From IMG/VR virus record IMGVR_UViG_3300003322_001034, positions 1-37,746 of that record: a stretch of DNA of 37,746 bases, one strand, 5' to 3'. Positions 28,810 through 36,540 of this stretch are shown one piece after another. The notes under the pieces are model-generated. The model searched no databases. It saw only the letters and a program-made list of their open reading frames with translations, and was not told the DNA's origin. Origin of the DNA: a virus. The translations under genes and the position numbers were made by a program. How positions within the stretch are numbered: position 1 is the stretch's first letter; every line of letters begins with the position of its first letter.

Positions 28810-29636
28810 CCACCACCGCGCAGGCCGGGGCACAGGCCCCGGCCGCCGGCCCCACGGGGCTGAAGAAGCACACCAACGGCCGCGGCCACTGGTACACCCT
28901 CGACGGCCGCAAAGTCGACGGCGTCACCACTCTCCTCAAGGACGGCATCCCGAAGCCAGCGCTCGTCGGCTGGGCAGCGAAGTCCGTCGCCGAGTTCGTC
29001 GTCGACAACCGTCAAGGCGTCCTCGACATGTGGGACACCCTCGGCCGCGACGCCATGGTCTACGAGCTCAAGGGCACGCCCTACGCCCAGCGCGACGCGG
29101 CCGCCGCCCGCGGCACCGAGATCCACAAGTACGCCGAGCAACTCGCTGCTGGCGCCGAAGTCGAGGTCCCCGACGAGATCGCCCCATACGTCGAGGCAGC
29201 TGCCCGCTGGTTCGACGAATGGCAGCCGAAGACCCTGCTCGTCGAGCGACCCGTCGCCTCCCGCAGGTGGTGGTACGCGGGCACCTTCGACAACGTCTGC
29301 GAGACCCCTGACGGGGTGCGTTGGATGGTCGACTGGAAGTCCGGCCGCTCCGGGATCTGGGGCGAGGCCGCGTTGCAGGCCGCCGCGTACACGCACGCCG
29401 AGTTCTACGTCGACGCCGACGGCAACGAGCAGCCGATGGCCGGCCTGCACATCACCCGCGGACTCGGCATCCACCTGAAGGCCGACGGCACCTACGCCGC
29501 CCACGAACTCGACGTGTCGGCCGACGCATTCCAGCACTTCAATCGGGCCGCGTGGATGGCCCGCAACAACAAGGACCTGAAGGCGCGGCTCGTCTCCGAC
29601 GCCCTGCCTACGCCCGTCTGGGGGGACAACGCATGA
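28806..29636 (+). CDS. RecB/Cas4-like PD-(D/E)XK nuclease
   Basis: 276 aa, GTG in GTGA overlap. Core motifs in order: ARGTEIHKYAEQ (conserved His region, ~residue 101), VERPVA, YAGTFDNVC (motif with Asp), WMVDWKSGRSG (Asp and Lys of the D-x-K active site) and EAALQAAAYTHAEF (Gln/Tyr motif IV). This is the pattern of phage RecB-type exonucleases. It pairs with the RecT-like protein downstream as an exonuclease/annealing recombination system, probably for end repair and replication-linked recombination. Confidence 0.85.
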   Translation: MTTTAQAGAQAPAAGPTGLKKHTNGRGHWYTLDGRKVDGVTTLLKDGIPKPALVGWAAKSVAEFVVDNRQGVLDMWDTLGRDAMVYELKGTPYAQRDAAAARGTEIHKYAEQLAAGAEVEVPDEIAPYVEAAARWFDEWQPKTLLVERPVASRRWWYAGTFDNVCETPDGVRWMVDWKSGRSGIWGEAALQAAAYTHAEFYVDADGNEQPMAGLHITRGLGIHLKADGTYAAHELDVSADAFQHFNRAAWMARNNKDLKARLVSDALPTPVWGDNA

Positions 29637-30454
29637 CCGAGATCCAGCAGTACGAAGCACCCGCCGCCCCGGCCGTCGCCGAGCCCGCCATGGACGGCGC
29701 CGCCCGGCCGCGCACCCGGGACCTGGTGGCGTGGGCGGACGAGGCGCGCGCGGCGAACGCGATCGCCCAGTCGCTGGCGCAGACATCGTTCGTGCCGCAG
29801 CAGTTCCGCGGCAAGCCCGGCGAGGTGACCGCCGCGATCCTCACCGGCAACGAGATGGGCCTGTCCCCGATGGCGTCGCTGCGCGCCTTCGACCTGATCC
29901 AGGGCACGCCCGCGATGCGGGCGAACGCGATGCGCGGCGTCGTGCAGTCGCGCGGTCACGAGATCTGGGAGGAGAAGGTCACACCGACCGAGGCGGTCGT
30001 GTGCGGGCAGCGGCAGGGCTCGGACAAGGTGCACCGCTCGAAGTGGACGATCGAGCGGGCCCGCGGTCTGAACCTCCTCGGCAAGGACAACTGGAAGAAG
30101 CAGCCGCAGGCCATGCTCCTGGCGCGGGCCACGGCCGAGGTGTGCCGGATGACGGCGTCGGACGTGCTGTACGGCGTGCCGTACTCCTCGGAGGAGCTCA
30201 CCGACCTGGAACCCGAGAAGGGCACGGGGAAACGGAAGGTGCAGCGGCGCGTCCTGGAGTCGGTGCCTACGCCGGACCCTGACTTCCCTGAGCCCACCCC
30301 GGGGGAGGCTGCCTCTGGCGACGAGGCGGGCGCCGAAGACGAGGGGCAGTCGGAGGACGGCGGCGAGTCGGGCCAGCCTGAGAGCGACGCCTGGGGCGAG
30401 CAGGATGGCATGTGGCCGGCCGCCGCGCAGCCCGGAACGGGGGCCCGCGCATGA
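29633..30454 (+). CDS. RecT-like single-strand annealing protein
   Basis: 273 aa, ATGA overlap with the nuclease gene. Residues ~35-190 look like a RecT/Bet-type core: NAIAQSLAQTSFVPQQFRGK, TAAILTGNEMGLSPMASLRAF, QGTPAMRANAMRGVVQSRGH, KKQPQAMLLARATAEVCRM. The C-terminal ~80 residues are acidic and disordered. It should bind ssDNA and promote annealing with the partner exonuclease. Assignment rests on these motifs and the gene pair. Confidence 0.8.
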   Translation: MTEIQQYEAPAAPAVAEPAMDGAARPRTRDLVAWADEARAANAIAQSLAQTSFVPQQFRGKPGEVTAAILTGNEMGLSPMASLRAFDLIQGTPAMRANAMRGVVQSRGHEIWEEKVTPTEAVVCGQRQGSDKVHRSKWTIERARGLNLLGKDNWKKQPQAMLLARATAEVCRMTASDVLYGVPYSSEELTDLEPEKGTGKRKVQRRVLESVPTPDPDFPEPTPGEAASGDEAGAEDEGQSEDGGESGQPESDAWGEQDGMWPAAAQPGTGARA

Positions 30455-30837
30455 GGCTCCCGTTCGTCTCCCGCGCTGCTTTCGCTGACGTGTGCGCCGA
30501 GCATGACCGGCTCGTCAAGGACAACGCCCGACTCCGCGCGGAGCGGGACCAGTTCGCCGACGACCGGGACATCCACAAGGGCAACGCCATCCGGGCCACC
30601 CGCGAACTCGCCGAAGCCCGCGCCACGATCCGCCGCCTCACCGGCCGCATCGACGAACTCGTCCGCCGCGACGCCGAGGCCGCCGACACCGAGCAGGTCG
30701 CGGAACTGCGACGGCAACTCGCCCACGTCCAGGCCCGGCATGACGACGCGGTCGGCCTGAACGATCCCGCGATCGAACTGGCTGGGGCCCGCGCCAAGCA
30801 CGACCGGCTGAACGCGCCGAAGGAGGACGCGTCGTGA
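30451..30837 (+). CDS. Coiled-coil early protein (128 aa)
   Basis: ATG in ATGA overlap. Residues ~15-110 form heptad-rich helices (EHDRLVKDNARLRAERDQF, TRELAEARATIRRLTGRID, ELRRQLAHVQARHDD). No enzymatic motif. May be a structural or interaction partner. Confidence 0.6.
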   Translation: MRLPFVSRAAFADVCAEHDRLVKDNARLRAERDQFADDRDIHKGNAIRATRELAEARATIRRLTGRIDELVRRDAEAADTEQVAELRRQLAHVQARHDDAVGLNDPAIELAGARAKHDRLNAPKEDAS

Positions 30838-31154
30838 GCGACTACCTGACTGCCCTCACTGGTGCGGGCACGACCGTCGCGGTCGGCGTGACCTACATCG
30901 CCCGCACCTTCCGGGGGACACCGGTCGCCCCGGCCCGGCATCGGGCGTCGGGCCGGCTGCCGTCGGAGGTGGACCTGATCGGGCCGCCGTCCGTGTACAC
31001 GGCGGTGGACCCGGAGGCGGACACGCACGCGTTCGGGGTGCTGCGGACGGGGTTCGGCTGGTGTGAGTCGTGCCGGTCGACGACGGCTGGTGTGGTCACG
31101 CGGAACGGCTTCCGGTGCGGCGAGTTCGCCACCCACCCGGCAGGCGGTGCGTGA
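30834..31154 (+). CDS. Hypothetical protein with C-terminal Cys site (106 aa)
   Basis: GTG in GTGA overlap. A weakly hydrophobic N-terminus (TALTGAGTTVAVGVTYIA), a loop-rich middle and a WCESC pair plus a later Cys (GFRCGEFATHPAG): a partial zinc-knuckle pattern. Unknown function. Confidence 0.55.
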   Translation: MSDYLTALTGAGTTVAVGVTYIARTFRGTPVAPARHRASGRLPSEVDLIGPPSVYTAVDPEADTHAFGVLRTGFGWCESCRSTTAGVVTRNGFRCGEFATHPAGGA

Positions 31155-31444
31155 TGACGGACGCCATCCTCGCCCAGCGCGTCCTCATGGCAGGCGCCGG
31201 TCTCGCTCTCCTCTTCCTCGCCGGCCTGCTCATCTCCGCCGGATTCTTCGCGGTGATGTGGGTGGTCGACCGCTACCGGCGAGTGGACACCGACGACGCG
31301 CATGACGTCGGCCCGGACGCGCTGCTTCTGCTGCGCGACGTCGACGACCACCTCGACTGCCATGCCCTGTTCGCCCCTGACCTCGCGGACGTGTTCGGGC
31401 CTGGCGCTGTGAAGCCCGCTGCGGAACTGCTGGAGGAGAAGTGA
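31154..31444 (+). CDS. Single-span membrane protein (96 aa)
   Basis: ATG at 31154; the GTG one codon earlier in GTGA overlap is also possible. Membrane segment at about residues 10-37 (MAGAGLALLFLAGLLISAGF, then FAVMWVV), a basic RYRR stop, then an acidic cytoplasmic part. GTGA coupling to the RuvC-like gene. Function unknown. Confidence 0.6.
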   Translation: MTDAILAQRVLMAGAGLALLFLAGLLISAGFFAVMWVVDRYRRVDTDDAHDVGPDALLLLRDVDDHLDCHALFAPDLADVFGPGAVKPAAELLEEK

Positions 31445-32034
31445 CCACCCTGTTCCACCCCGAGACCCCGGCCGCCGCGGCGGCCGGGGTCCGGCCCCGC
31501 CTCTACCGCGTCGCCGGCCTCGACATCAGCCTCACCGGCACCGGCATCGCCACCCTCGGCGGCACCACCCGCGTCCCCACCAAAGGCCGCCGCAAAGACA
31601 CCATCCTCGAGCGCCACGCACGCATGCGGCACATCACCAACACCGTCCTCGAGGAAGTCGGCACCGTCGACCTCGCCTGCATCGAAGGCCCCGTCGGCTT
31701 CGCCACACCCGGCGGATCCACGTGGGACCGCGGCGGCCTGTGGTGGCGGATCGTCGGCGCCCTGCTCGAGCGTGACATCCCCGTCGCCGTCATCTCACCC
31801 ACTGCTCGAGCGAAGTACGCCACCGGCAACGGCGGCTCGAGGAAGACCGCGGTCCTCGAGGCTGCGCAGCGCCGGTACGGGGCGATCCTCGAGACCGACG
31901 ACGAAGCGGACGCTCTGGTGCTGCGGGCCATGGGTTTGCACTGGCTCGGCCAGCCGCTGGCGGAGGTTCCGGACGGGCATCGTGCGGCGCTGGCCGGCTG
32001 CCAGTGGCCCGACCGCGAGCAGGTGACCCGATGA
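31441..32034 (+). CDS. RuvC-like Holliday junction resolvase
   Basis: 197 aa, GTG in GTGA overlap. RVAGLDISLTGTGIA provides the first catalytic Asp of the RNase H-like fold, LACIEGP the Glu, and TDDEADALVLRAMGL the last two acidic residues: the DEDD set of RuvC-type enzymes. Likely resolves branched DNA before packaging or after recombination; fits the nearby RecB/RecT-like pair. Confidence 0.8.
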   Translation: MTTLFHPETPAAAAAGVRPRLYRVAGLDISLTGTGIATLGGTTRVPTKGRRKDTILERHARMRHITNTVLEEVGTVDLACIEGPVGFATPGGSTWDRGGLWWRIVGALLERDIPVAVISPTARAKYATGNGGSRKTAVLEAAQRRYGAILETDDEADALVLRAMGLHWLGQPLAEVPDGHRAALAGCQWPDREQVTR

Positions 32035-32477
32035 TGCCCGGACCCCGCGGCGTGTCCCGCGCCGAGATCATCGCCCTCCTCCAAGAGGGCCACTCCAACA
32101 AAGAGATCGCCCGTCGGCTCCACACCAACCCCAAGCGCGTCGCCACCCTCCGCACCGGCCTCGGCCTCCCTCGCACTTCGCGAGCGCAGGCCATCACCGT
32201 CGAACAGAAGTGGGCCACCTACACCCGGCCCACCGATGACGGGCACACCGAGTGGACCGGCTACCGGCGCGCCGGCATGACCCCGATGTTCATGCTGCAC
32301 GGCGTCAACTACTCCGCCCGCCGAGTCGCATTCGTGATGCGGCACGGGCGGGAGCCGGAGGGCCGGGTGCGGCCCGGCTGTGGCCGGTCGTGGTGTGTGG
32401 CGCCGGCGTGCGCCACGGACGCGAGGCTGCGCCGCGCGGACGCCGCGTTCCGGGCCATCTTCGGGCGGGCGGCGTGA
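32031..32477 (+). CDS. HTH plus HNH-like protein
   Basis: 148 aa, ATG in ATGA overlap (a second ATG follows at once). N-terminal HTH: SRAEIIALLQEGHSNKEIAR, then HTNPKRVATLR. The C-terminal half resembles the HNH fold seen in phage endonucleases (TEWTGYRRAGM, YSARRVAFVMRHGREPEG, then CGRSWCVAPAC), with the last HNH His missing. It may be a DNA-binding protein derived from a homing-type nuclease; activity doubtful. Confidence 0.6.
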   Translation: MMPGPRGVSRAEIIALLQEGHSNKEIARRLHTNPKRVATLRTGLGLPRTSRAQAITVEQKWATYTRPTDDGHTEWTGYRRAGMTPMFMLHGVNYSARRVAFVMRHGREPEGRVRPGCGRSWCVAPACATDARLRRADAAFRAIFGRAA

Positions 32478-32770
32478 GTGGCTACACGGGGCAGACCCCC
32501 GACACCCTCACCCGCGCCCACGACTGGGTGAAGCGGGCCGCCTGCAAGGGCCTGTCCGACCTCATGCACCCGGACAACGACGAGCGGGAGATCGCTGCTG
32601 CCAAGGCGATCTGCGCCCGCTGCTACGTGGCTCGCGAGTGCTTCTGGGACGCGGTCGCGACCGGCGATATGCAGCACGGGATCCGGGGCGGGCTGCGGCC
32701 GAATGAGCGGCGCAGTGTCGTCGAGGAGTTGGAGCGGCGGAGGACCGGACGGGCGGTGACCGCGTCGTGA
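32474..32770 (+). CDS. WhiB-family iron-sulfur regulator
   Basis: 98 aa, GTG in GTGA overlap. Four Cys in WhiB order: ACKGLSDLMHPD (first), then ICARCYVAREC (three), as needed for a [4Fe-4S] cluster. GIRGGLRPNERR stands for the G[VI]WGG turn, with Arg in place of Trp. Actinophage WhiB proteins can alter host sigma-factor-dependent transcription. Here it is in the early operon, so early action is likely. Confidence 0.88.
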   Translation: MSGYTGQTPDTLTRAHDWVKRAACKGLSDLMHPDNDEREIAAAKAICARCYVARECFWDAVATGDMQHGIRGGLRPNERRSVVEELERRRTGRAVTAS

Positions 32771-32946
32771 GCAGCCGCAGCCCGGAGCCGTGCCACGCGA
32801 CCCGCGGCGAGCACACGGGTGAGCTCCGCTTCTACGTCAGCGGCTGGGCGTGCGATGCGCATGCGCCGTGGGCGTTGCGGGGGTTGCCTGCGCCGGTTCC
32901 GGGGGCGGGGGTTCCGGCGTCCGCGGTGACCGGCAAGACCACCTGA
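32767..32946 (+). CDS. 59-residue peptide after whiB
   Basis: GTG in GTGA overlap: MSSRSPEPCHATRGEH, then ELRFYVSGWACDAHAPWALRG and a Pro-rich tail. CxxxxxxH and CDAH may bind metal. Last gene before a strong hairpin. Function unknown. Confidence 0.55.
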   Translation: MSSRSPEPCHATRGEHTGELRFYVSGWACDAHAPWALRGLPAPVPGAGVPASAVTGKTT

Positions 32947-32993
32947 CCTGACGGCCGCGCCTTCGGAGCCCCCACTCCGGCGGCCGCCACCCC

Positions 32994-33034
32994 GGCCCGG
33001 GCCGTGCACCTTCCCCCAGAGCACGGCCCGGGCC
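32994..33034 (+). terminator. Hairpin ending the early operon
   Basis: GGCCCGGGCCGTGC (32994-33007) pairs perfectly with 33021-33034 over 14 bases around a 13-base loop; no U-tract. It lies 47 bases after the last gene of the 27081-32946 operon. Could also be an RNA processing or stability element. Confidence 0.65.
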
Positions 33035-33067
33035 AACCCACCCAGCCACACCAGACAGGAGGACCCG

Positions 33068-33385
33068 ATGCCCGCACAACAACCCACCCTCGACGGCACG
33101 ATCCCCGACCTCGACTACCACGGCTGGATCGACACCATCCGCCCCGCCTTCGTCACCGCGGCCCGCACCGGCCAGGAGTTCACCACCTACGCCGTCGCCA
33201 AGGCCGCCGACCTCCCCGACCCCCCGAACAGCAGGTCCGATTGGGGCAACGCGATGCAGCTGTTCGTCCGCGACGGACTCATCGAGCACTGCGGCTGGGA
33301 CCGCTCCGGCCGTCCGACCGCCGAGAAGTCGGCCGTGGCGGTGTGGAGAGGGACACGCGCCGCGCAGGCCGGACGGATCGCCTAA
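33068..33385 (+). CDS. Winged-helix-like protein (105 aa)
   Basis: ATG with ACAGGAGGA upstream. TYAVAKAADLPDPPNSRSDW and NAMQLFVRDGLIEHCGWDRS look like a small winged helix, with a strand end AVAVWRGT. No named family; possible DNA binding. First gene after the terminator hairpin, 27 bases before the CoiA-like gene. Confidence 0.6.
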   Translation: MPAQQPTLDGTIPDLDYHGWIDTIRPAFVTAARTGQEFTTYAVAKAADLPDPPNSRSDWGNAMQLFVRDGLIEHCGWDRSGRPTAEKSAVAVWRGTRAAQAGRIA

Positions 33386-33412
33386 CCGGACGCAACGAAA
33401 GGAGGCAGGCCC

Positions 33413-34489
33413 ATGGCCAACCCCGTTCACGTCGTCGCCCTCGGCATCGACATTGACCTTGAGCTACCCGACCTCGGCCACCCCGCCCTCCCCGGCCTGT
33501 GGGATCGCCTCTACGCCGCTGGTCATGGCGTGCGCGTCGAAGACCGCGGACTCCAGTGCGCCGGCATCTGCCGGGACCAAGGCGTCGTGGCCTGGATGCA
33601 CCTCCGCAAGCGGGCCACCGGACGCCGCGAAGCAGTCCACCAGCACGAGGAGGACAAGGCCCGCCACGTCGTCCATGAGAGCGACGAGCACAAGGCGTAC
33701 AAGGAGCGCATCGTCCGCGTCGCCACCGCAGATGGCCACTGCGCCGACACCGAAGTCCGTGCGCCTGGCGGGCGCGTCATCACGGACGCACTCGTCGACG
33801 GGGCCGATGGGCTCCGCATCGGCTGGGAGATACAGCTCTCCTCGGCCGCCACCGACGGACCGCGGAGCGTCCGTGAGCGAGCCCGGAAGGCGGGGAACCG
33901 CGGCATCACTCCGGCCTGGCACACCGACCGCCGCGACTACGCGCAACGAAACGACACCGCATGGACCCGCAGCGACAAGCTCCCTGCCGAAGTCATCGCC
34001 AAGACCGGTGACCTCCGGGTGGTCAGCGGCTTCCGACTCCTCGACTTCTGGCGATGCGACACCACGGCCTTCCGCGCATGCCCGGTCAACGGGTGGGCAC
34101 GACGGTGCGGCGGCACGCATACGACCCCGCGACCGAGGGACGTTCTGTTCGACGACCTCGTGCGGAAGACAGCCGCTGGACTCGTCGTCCCGCTGGAGTA
34201 CCGCGACGGTTCGCGCACGCATCGCTTCTGGGTGCCGGTCGCGGACAGGGAGCGCTACCTCGATGTCACAGGCGGTCCGTTGGCGGCCGCCGATGCGGCT
34301 TCAGACTCGGTGCCCGGAGCCAGCGCGGCGGGCCCAACATGCCGGCCCCGAGTAGCTGCCGGATCGGGACTTGACGCTTCTGGTCGGCCGATCCCGCCGT
34401 GTCACATCTGCGGGGAGCCGGCCAGCCTGACGGGTCCGGAGGGCAAGCCAGAGCACTGGTCGTGCCGACGTGCCGAGGGGGCGGCGTGA
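33413..34489 (+). CDS. CoiA-like PD-(D/E)XK nuclease with zinc-ribbon tail
   Basis: 358 aa, ATG with AAAGGAGG upstream. HKAYKERIVRVATADGHCAD begins the nuclease-like domain; GRVITDALVDGADGLRIGWEIQLSS has the Asp and ExQ residues of a PD-(D/E)XK site, as in CoiA-type competence nucleases. Two Cys pairs lie further on (WRCDTTAFRAC and, at the end, PCHICGEPAS with WSC). The N-terminal ~90 residues read a conserved Streptomyces-phage domain. Probable DNA-processing enzyme; substrate unknown. Confidence 0.65.
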   Translation: MANPVHVVALGIDIDLELPDLGHPALPGLWDRLYAAGHGVRVEDRGLQCAGICRDQGVVAWMHLRKRATGRREAVHQHEEDKARHVVHESDEHKAYKERIVRVATADGHCADTEVRAPGGRVITDALVDGADGLRIGWEIQLSSAATDGPRSVRERARKAGNRGITPAWHTDRRDYAQRNDTAWTRSDKLPAEVIAKTGDLRVVSGFRLLDFWRCDTTAFRACPVNGWARRCGGTHTTPRPRDVLFDDLVRKTAAGLVVPLEYRDGSRTHRFWVPVADRERYLDVTGGPLAAADAASDSVPGASAAGPTCRPRVAAGSGLDASGRPIPPCHICGEPASLTGPEGKPEHWSCRRAEGAA

Positions 34490-34494
34490 GCGCG

Positions 34495-34689
34495 TCAGGA
34501 CTCGGCGGCGTGCTTGGAGGCGGCGATGTCTCGTTGCTCTTTCCGCCACTTCGTGACCTCGCGCTTGATGTACATCCGCAGGTCGTCCGACCGGGAGATG
34601 CCCTTCGCGTCGCATGCCTGTTGGTACGCGCTCCAGTCGTCGTCGGAGACACGCACTACTCGGTTCGGCATGGGGTCGCGGGCTGCCAT
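34495..34689 (-). CDS. Ribbon-helix-helix-like small protein
   Basis: 64 aa, opposite strand, stop 5 bases from the stop of the CoiA-like gene. RVVRVSDDDWSAYQQACDAK, then ISRSDDLRMYIKREVTKW is the strand-helix-helix pattern of RHH or MetJ/Arc-type regulators. No good ribosome binding site, so perhaps leaderless. It could bind the AT-rich promoter region just upstream of it (34690-34886), controlling itself and the replication operon. No partner toxin is seen. Confidence 0.65.
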   Translation of the reverse strand: MAARDPMPNRVVRVSDDDWSAYQQACDAKGISRSDDLRMYIKREVTKWRKEQRDIAASKHAAES

Positions 34690-34729
34690 GGCAAAAGGCT
34701 AGCCGATCACCAGCGGGTTCGTCGAGACG

Positions 34730-34798
34730 GCGCATTGCGTTACAAGTGCGCCACGGTGGCAGAACGCATATGCAATCCACTACCGTCGAGGGTAGGAT
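34730..34798 (+). promoter_or_regulatory. Promoter region of the replication operon
   Basis: A -10 box TAGGAT at 34793-34798 matches the main Streptomyces sigma (HrdB) consensus; no clear -35 at 17-18 bases. Upstream are GCGCA/TGCGC (34730-34734, 34747-34751) and the palindrome GCATATGC (34766-34773), possible operators, perhaps for the divergent RHH protein. About 90 bases of leader precede the initiator GTG. Confidence 0.5.
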
Positions 34799-34886
34799 CT
34801 TCTACGCAGGAAGTGATCGAAAGGCCGCCCTGAACACGGGGCTTCTTCGACATGCCCTGACCAGCACGACCGAGAGAAGAGACCAC

Positions 34887-35780
34887 GTGAGAATCCGGCG
34901 CAGCAGGCTGACAGGGGACTTCCTTCAAGTCCCCAACGCCACCGTGCGGGACGACCGGCTCAGCCACATGGCGCGCGGCATCCTCGCCGAACTCCTGAGC
35001 CGGCCCGACGGATGGGAAGCCACTGCCGACAGCATGTGGCAGGCCTCGGTCGCCAAGCACGGCAAGGACAGCCCCGGCCGTCGCGCCTTCCGTGCCGCCT
35101 TCGCCGAGCTCAAAGAGCACGGCTACCTCTCCGCCGGGAAAGACGCCCTCCCCGGCGGCCGGTACGGCACCGTCCTCACCCTCACCGACGTACCGCCCTG
35201 TGGTACGTCGGAGCGACCTGGGGAAACAGGCGAAACCGCAGGTCGCACCGACGTGCCACACGCTGGTACGTCGGAGGGCGGCTCCGACGTACCACCTGCC
35301 GGTACGTCGGCCCCACCAGGGGAAACAGCCGTTCCCGCAGGTCGCACCGACGTACCGCTTTCCGACGTACCACCGTGTGGCACGTCTAAAGAAGAAAACG
35401 GTGGGACGAACACGGGAAAGAAGAAGACTCTCTCTTCCGTCACTGGCGCCTCGCGAGACGACGCACACCTCACCGCCTTCGGCGCCTTCTGGTCCAACTA
35501 CCCGAAGAAACGCGACCGCGAGGAAGCCAAGAAGGCCTGGATCGCCGCCATCGAACGCGGCGTAGAGCCCAAGCGCATGGTCGACGCCGCCCAGGCCTAC
35601 GCCCGAGACCGCGCCGGCCAAGACCCCAAGTACACGAAGTACCCCGCCACTTGGCTCAACAAGGGCTGCTACGACGACGAACCCGACCCACAGCCCGGCC
35701 CCCAACTCCGAGCCGTCCCCGGCGGCTACCAGCCCTACCGCGACCCCGCCGACCAATCCATCTACGACAAGGACCTCTGA
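34887..35780 (+). CDS. Replication initiator / replisome organiser (lambda O-like layout)
   Basis: 297 aa, GTG with GAGAAGAG upstream; longer in-frame starts lack ribosome sites. Residues ~5-100 are a winged helix (RDDRLSHMARGILAELLSRP, then FAELKEHGYLS). Residues ~100-170 are a linker of DVPPxGTS repeats encoded by the iteron array (35185-35388). Residues ~190-270 are a C-terminal domain common in phage replication proteins (AFGAFWSNYPKKRDREEAKK, then TKYPATWLNKGCYDDE). Like lambda O, the origin seems to lie inside the gene, with N-terminal DNA binding and C-terminal recruitment of the loader/helicase encoded next. Stop overlaps the loader start (TGATG). Confidence 0.75.
   Translation: MRIRRSRLTGDFLQVPNATVRDDRLSHMARGILAELLSRPDGWEATADSMWQASVAKHGKDSPGRRAFRAAFAELKEHGYLSAGKDALPGGRYGTVLTLTDVPPCGTSERPGETGETAGRTDVPHAGTSEGGSDVPPAGTSAPPGETAVPAGRTDVPLSDVPPCGTSKEENGGTNTGKKKTLSSVTGASRDDAHLTAFGAFWSNYPKKRDREEAKKAWIAAIERGVEPKRMVDAAQAYARDRAGQDPKYTKYPATWLNKGCYDDEPDPQPGPQLRAVPGGYQPYRDPADQSIYDKDL
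35185..35388. repeat. Iteron array, candidate replication origin
   Basis: Nine copies of CCGACGTACC or its complement. They form four inverted pairs, each 10 bases-N7-10 bases: 35185-35211, 35248-35274, 35284-35310, 35362-35388, plus a single site at 35347-35356. Unit starts are spaced 63, 36, 63 and 15 bases, and the sequence between pairs 1-2 and 3-4 is itself repeated (GGGGAAACAG, GCAGGTCGCACCGACGT). Some copies have single changes (GTGCC, GGCACGTCT). Directly after comes an A-rich stretch (35386-35440), a likely unwinding element. Inside the initiator gene, as in lambda. Confidence 0.75.
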
Positions 35781-36490
35781 TGCAGTACATCCCCCCCGCC
35801 AACCTCCGCGGCCACAACATCGAACCCCTCCTCGAAAGCCGCGGCCTCACCCTCGACTGGTTCACCACCCACGACTTCGACCCCCACCACCCCGCGAACG
35901 TCGCCCGCGTCACCTACAGCGAAACCGCCGGCCTCGTCCCGTACCACTACCGCACCGCCATCTCCTCGCTGCCCCAACTCCGAGTGTGGATCGACGACCT
36001 CGTCTCCACCGCCAAAGAGACCCAAGCCGAACGCGGAGCGCCGATCGCCGCCGTCAACACCGGCCCATCCCTGCTGCTCCTCGGCGCCGTCGGAGTCGGC
36101 AAAACCCACGAGGCCTACGGCGCCATGCGCGAACTCGCCGTCACCGGAGTCTCCGCCCGCTGGGCCGCCACCACCGCAGCCGACATGTACGCCGCCCTCC
36201 GCCCCCGCCACGGCGTCGACTCCGAAGCCGAGTTCCGCCGCTACCGCGACGCCCGCCTCCTCCTCATCGACGACCTCGGCGCCGAACGCAAGCCCACCGA
36301 GTTCACCGAAGAGATCAACTTCCGGCTCATCAACCACCGGTACGAACACCACCTCCCCACCCTGTTCACCTCCAACATCGACGCCGAAGAACTCCGCGCC
36401 CGCCTCGGCGACCGCGTCACCAGCCGCCTCCGCGAGATGTGCCAACGCGTCGCCATCAAGGGCAACGACCGCCGCCGCAGGGCCGCGTGA
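35780..36490 (+). CDS. DnaC-like helicase loader ATPase
   Basis: 236 aa, ATG in TGATG overlap. P-loop GAVGVGKT (about residues 108-115), Walker B LLLIDDLGAER, sensor-like TLFTSNIDAEEL and arginine-finger-like DRVTSRLREM: an AAA+ protein of the DnaC/IstB type. The N-terminal ~85 residues probably bind the helicase. Expected to load the DnaB encoded next onto the origin opened by the initiator. Confidence 0.88.
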   Translation: MQYIPPANLRGHNIEPLLESRGLTLDWFTTHDFDPHHPANVARVTYSETAGLVPYHYRTAISSLPQLRVWIDDLVSTAKETQAERGAPIAAVNTGPSLLLLGAVGVGKTHEAYGAMRELAVTGVSARWAATTAADMYAALRPRHGVDSEAEFRRYRDARLLLIDDLGAERKPTEFTEEINFRLINHRYEHHLPTLFTSNIDAEELRARLGDRVTSRLREMCQRVAIKGNDRRRRAA

Positions 36491-36540
36491 CCACCACCGC
36501 ACCCAAGCCCCACCCCCAACCCGACCCAGGAGCACACCGC

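Noticed and set aside
34614-34886. Longer start for the replication initiator upstream of 34887
   Set aside because: Upstream codons cross the promoter region and the antisense RHH gene, and no ribosome site precedes those starts.
35185-35388. CRISPR array
   Set aside because: Repeats are short, palindromic in pairs, irregularly spaced, lie within an open gene and have no Cas genes nearby; they fit iterons.
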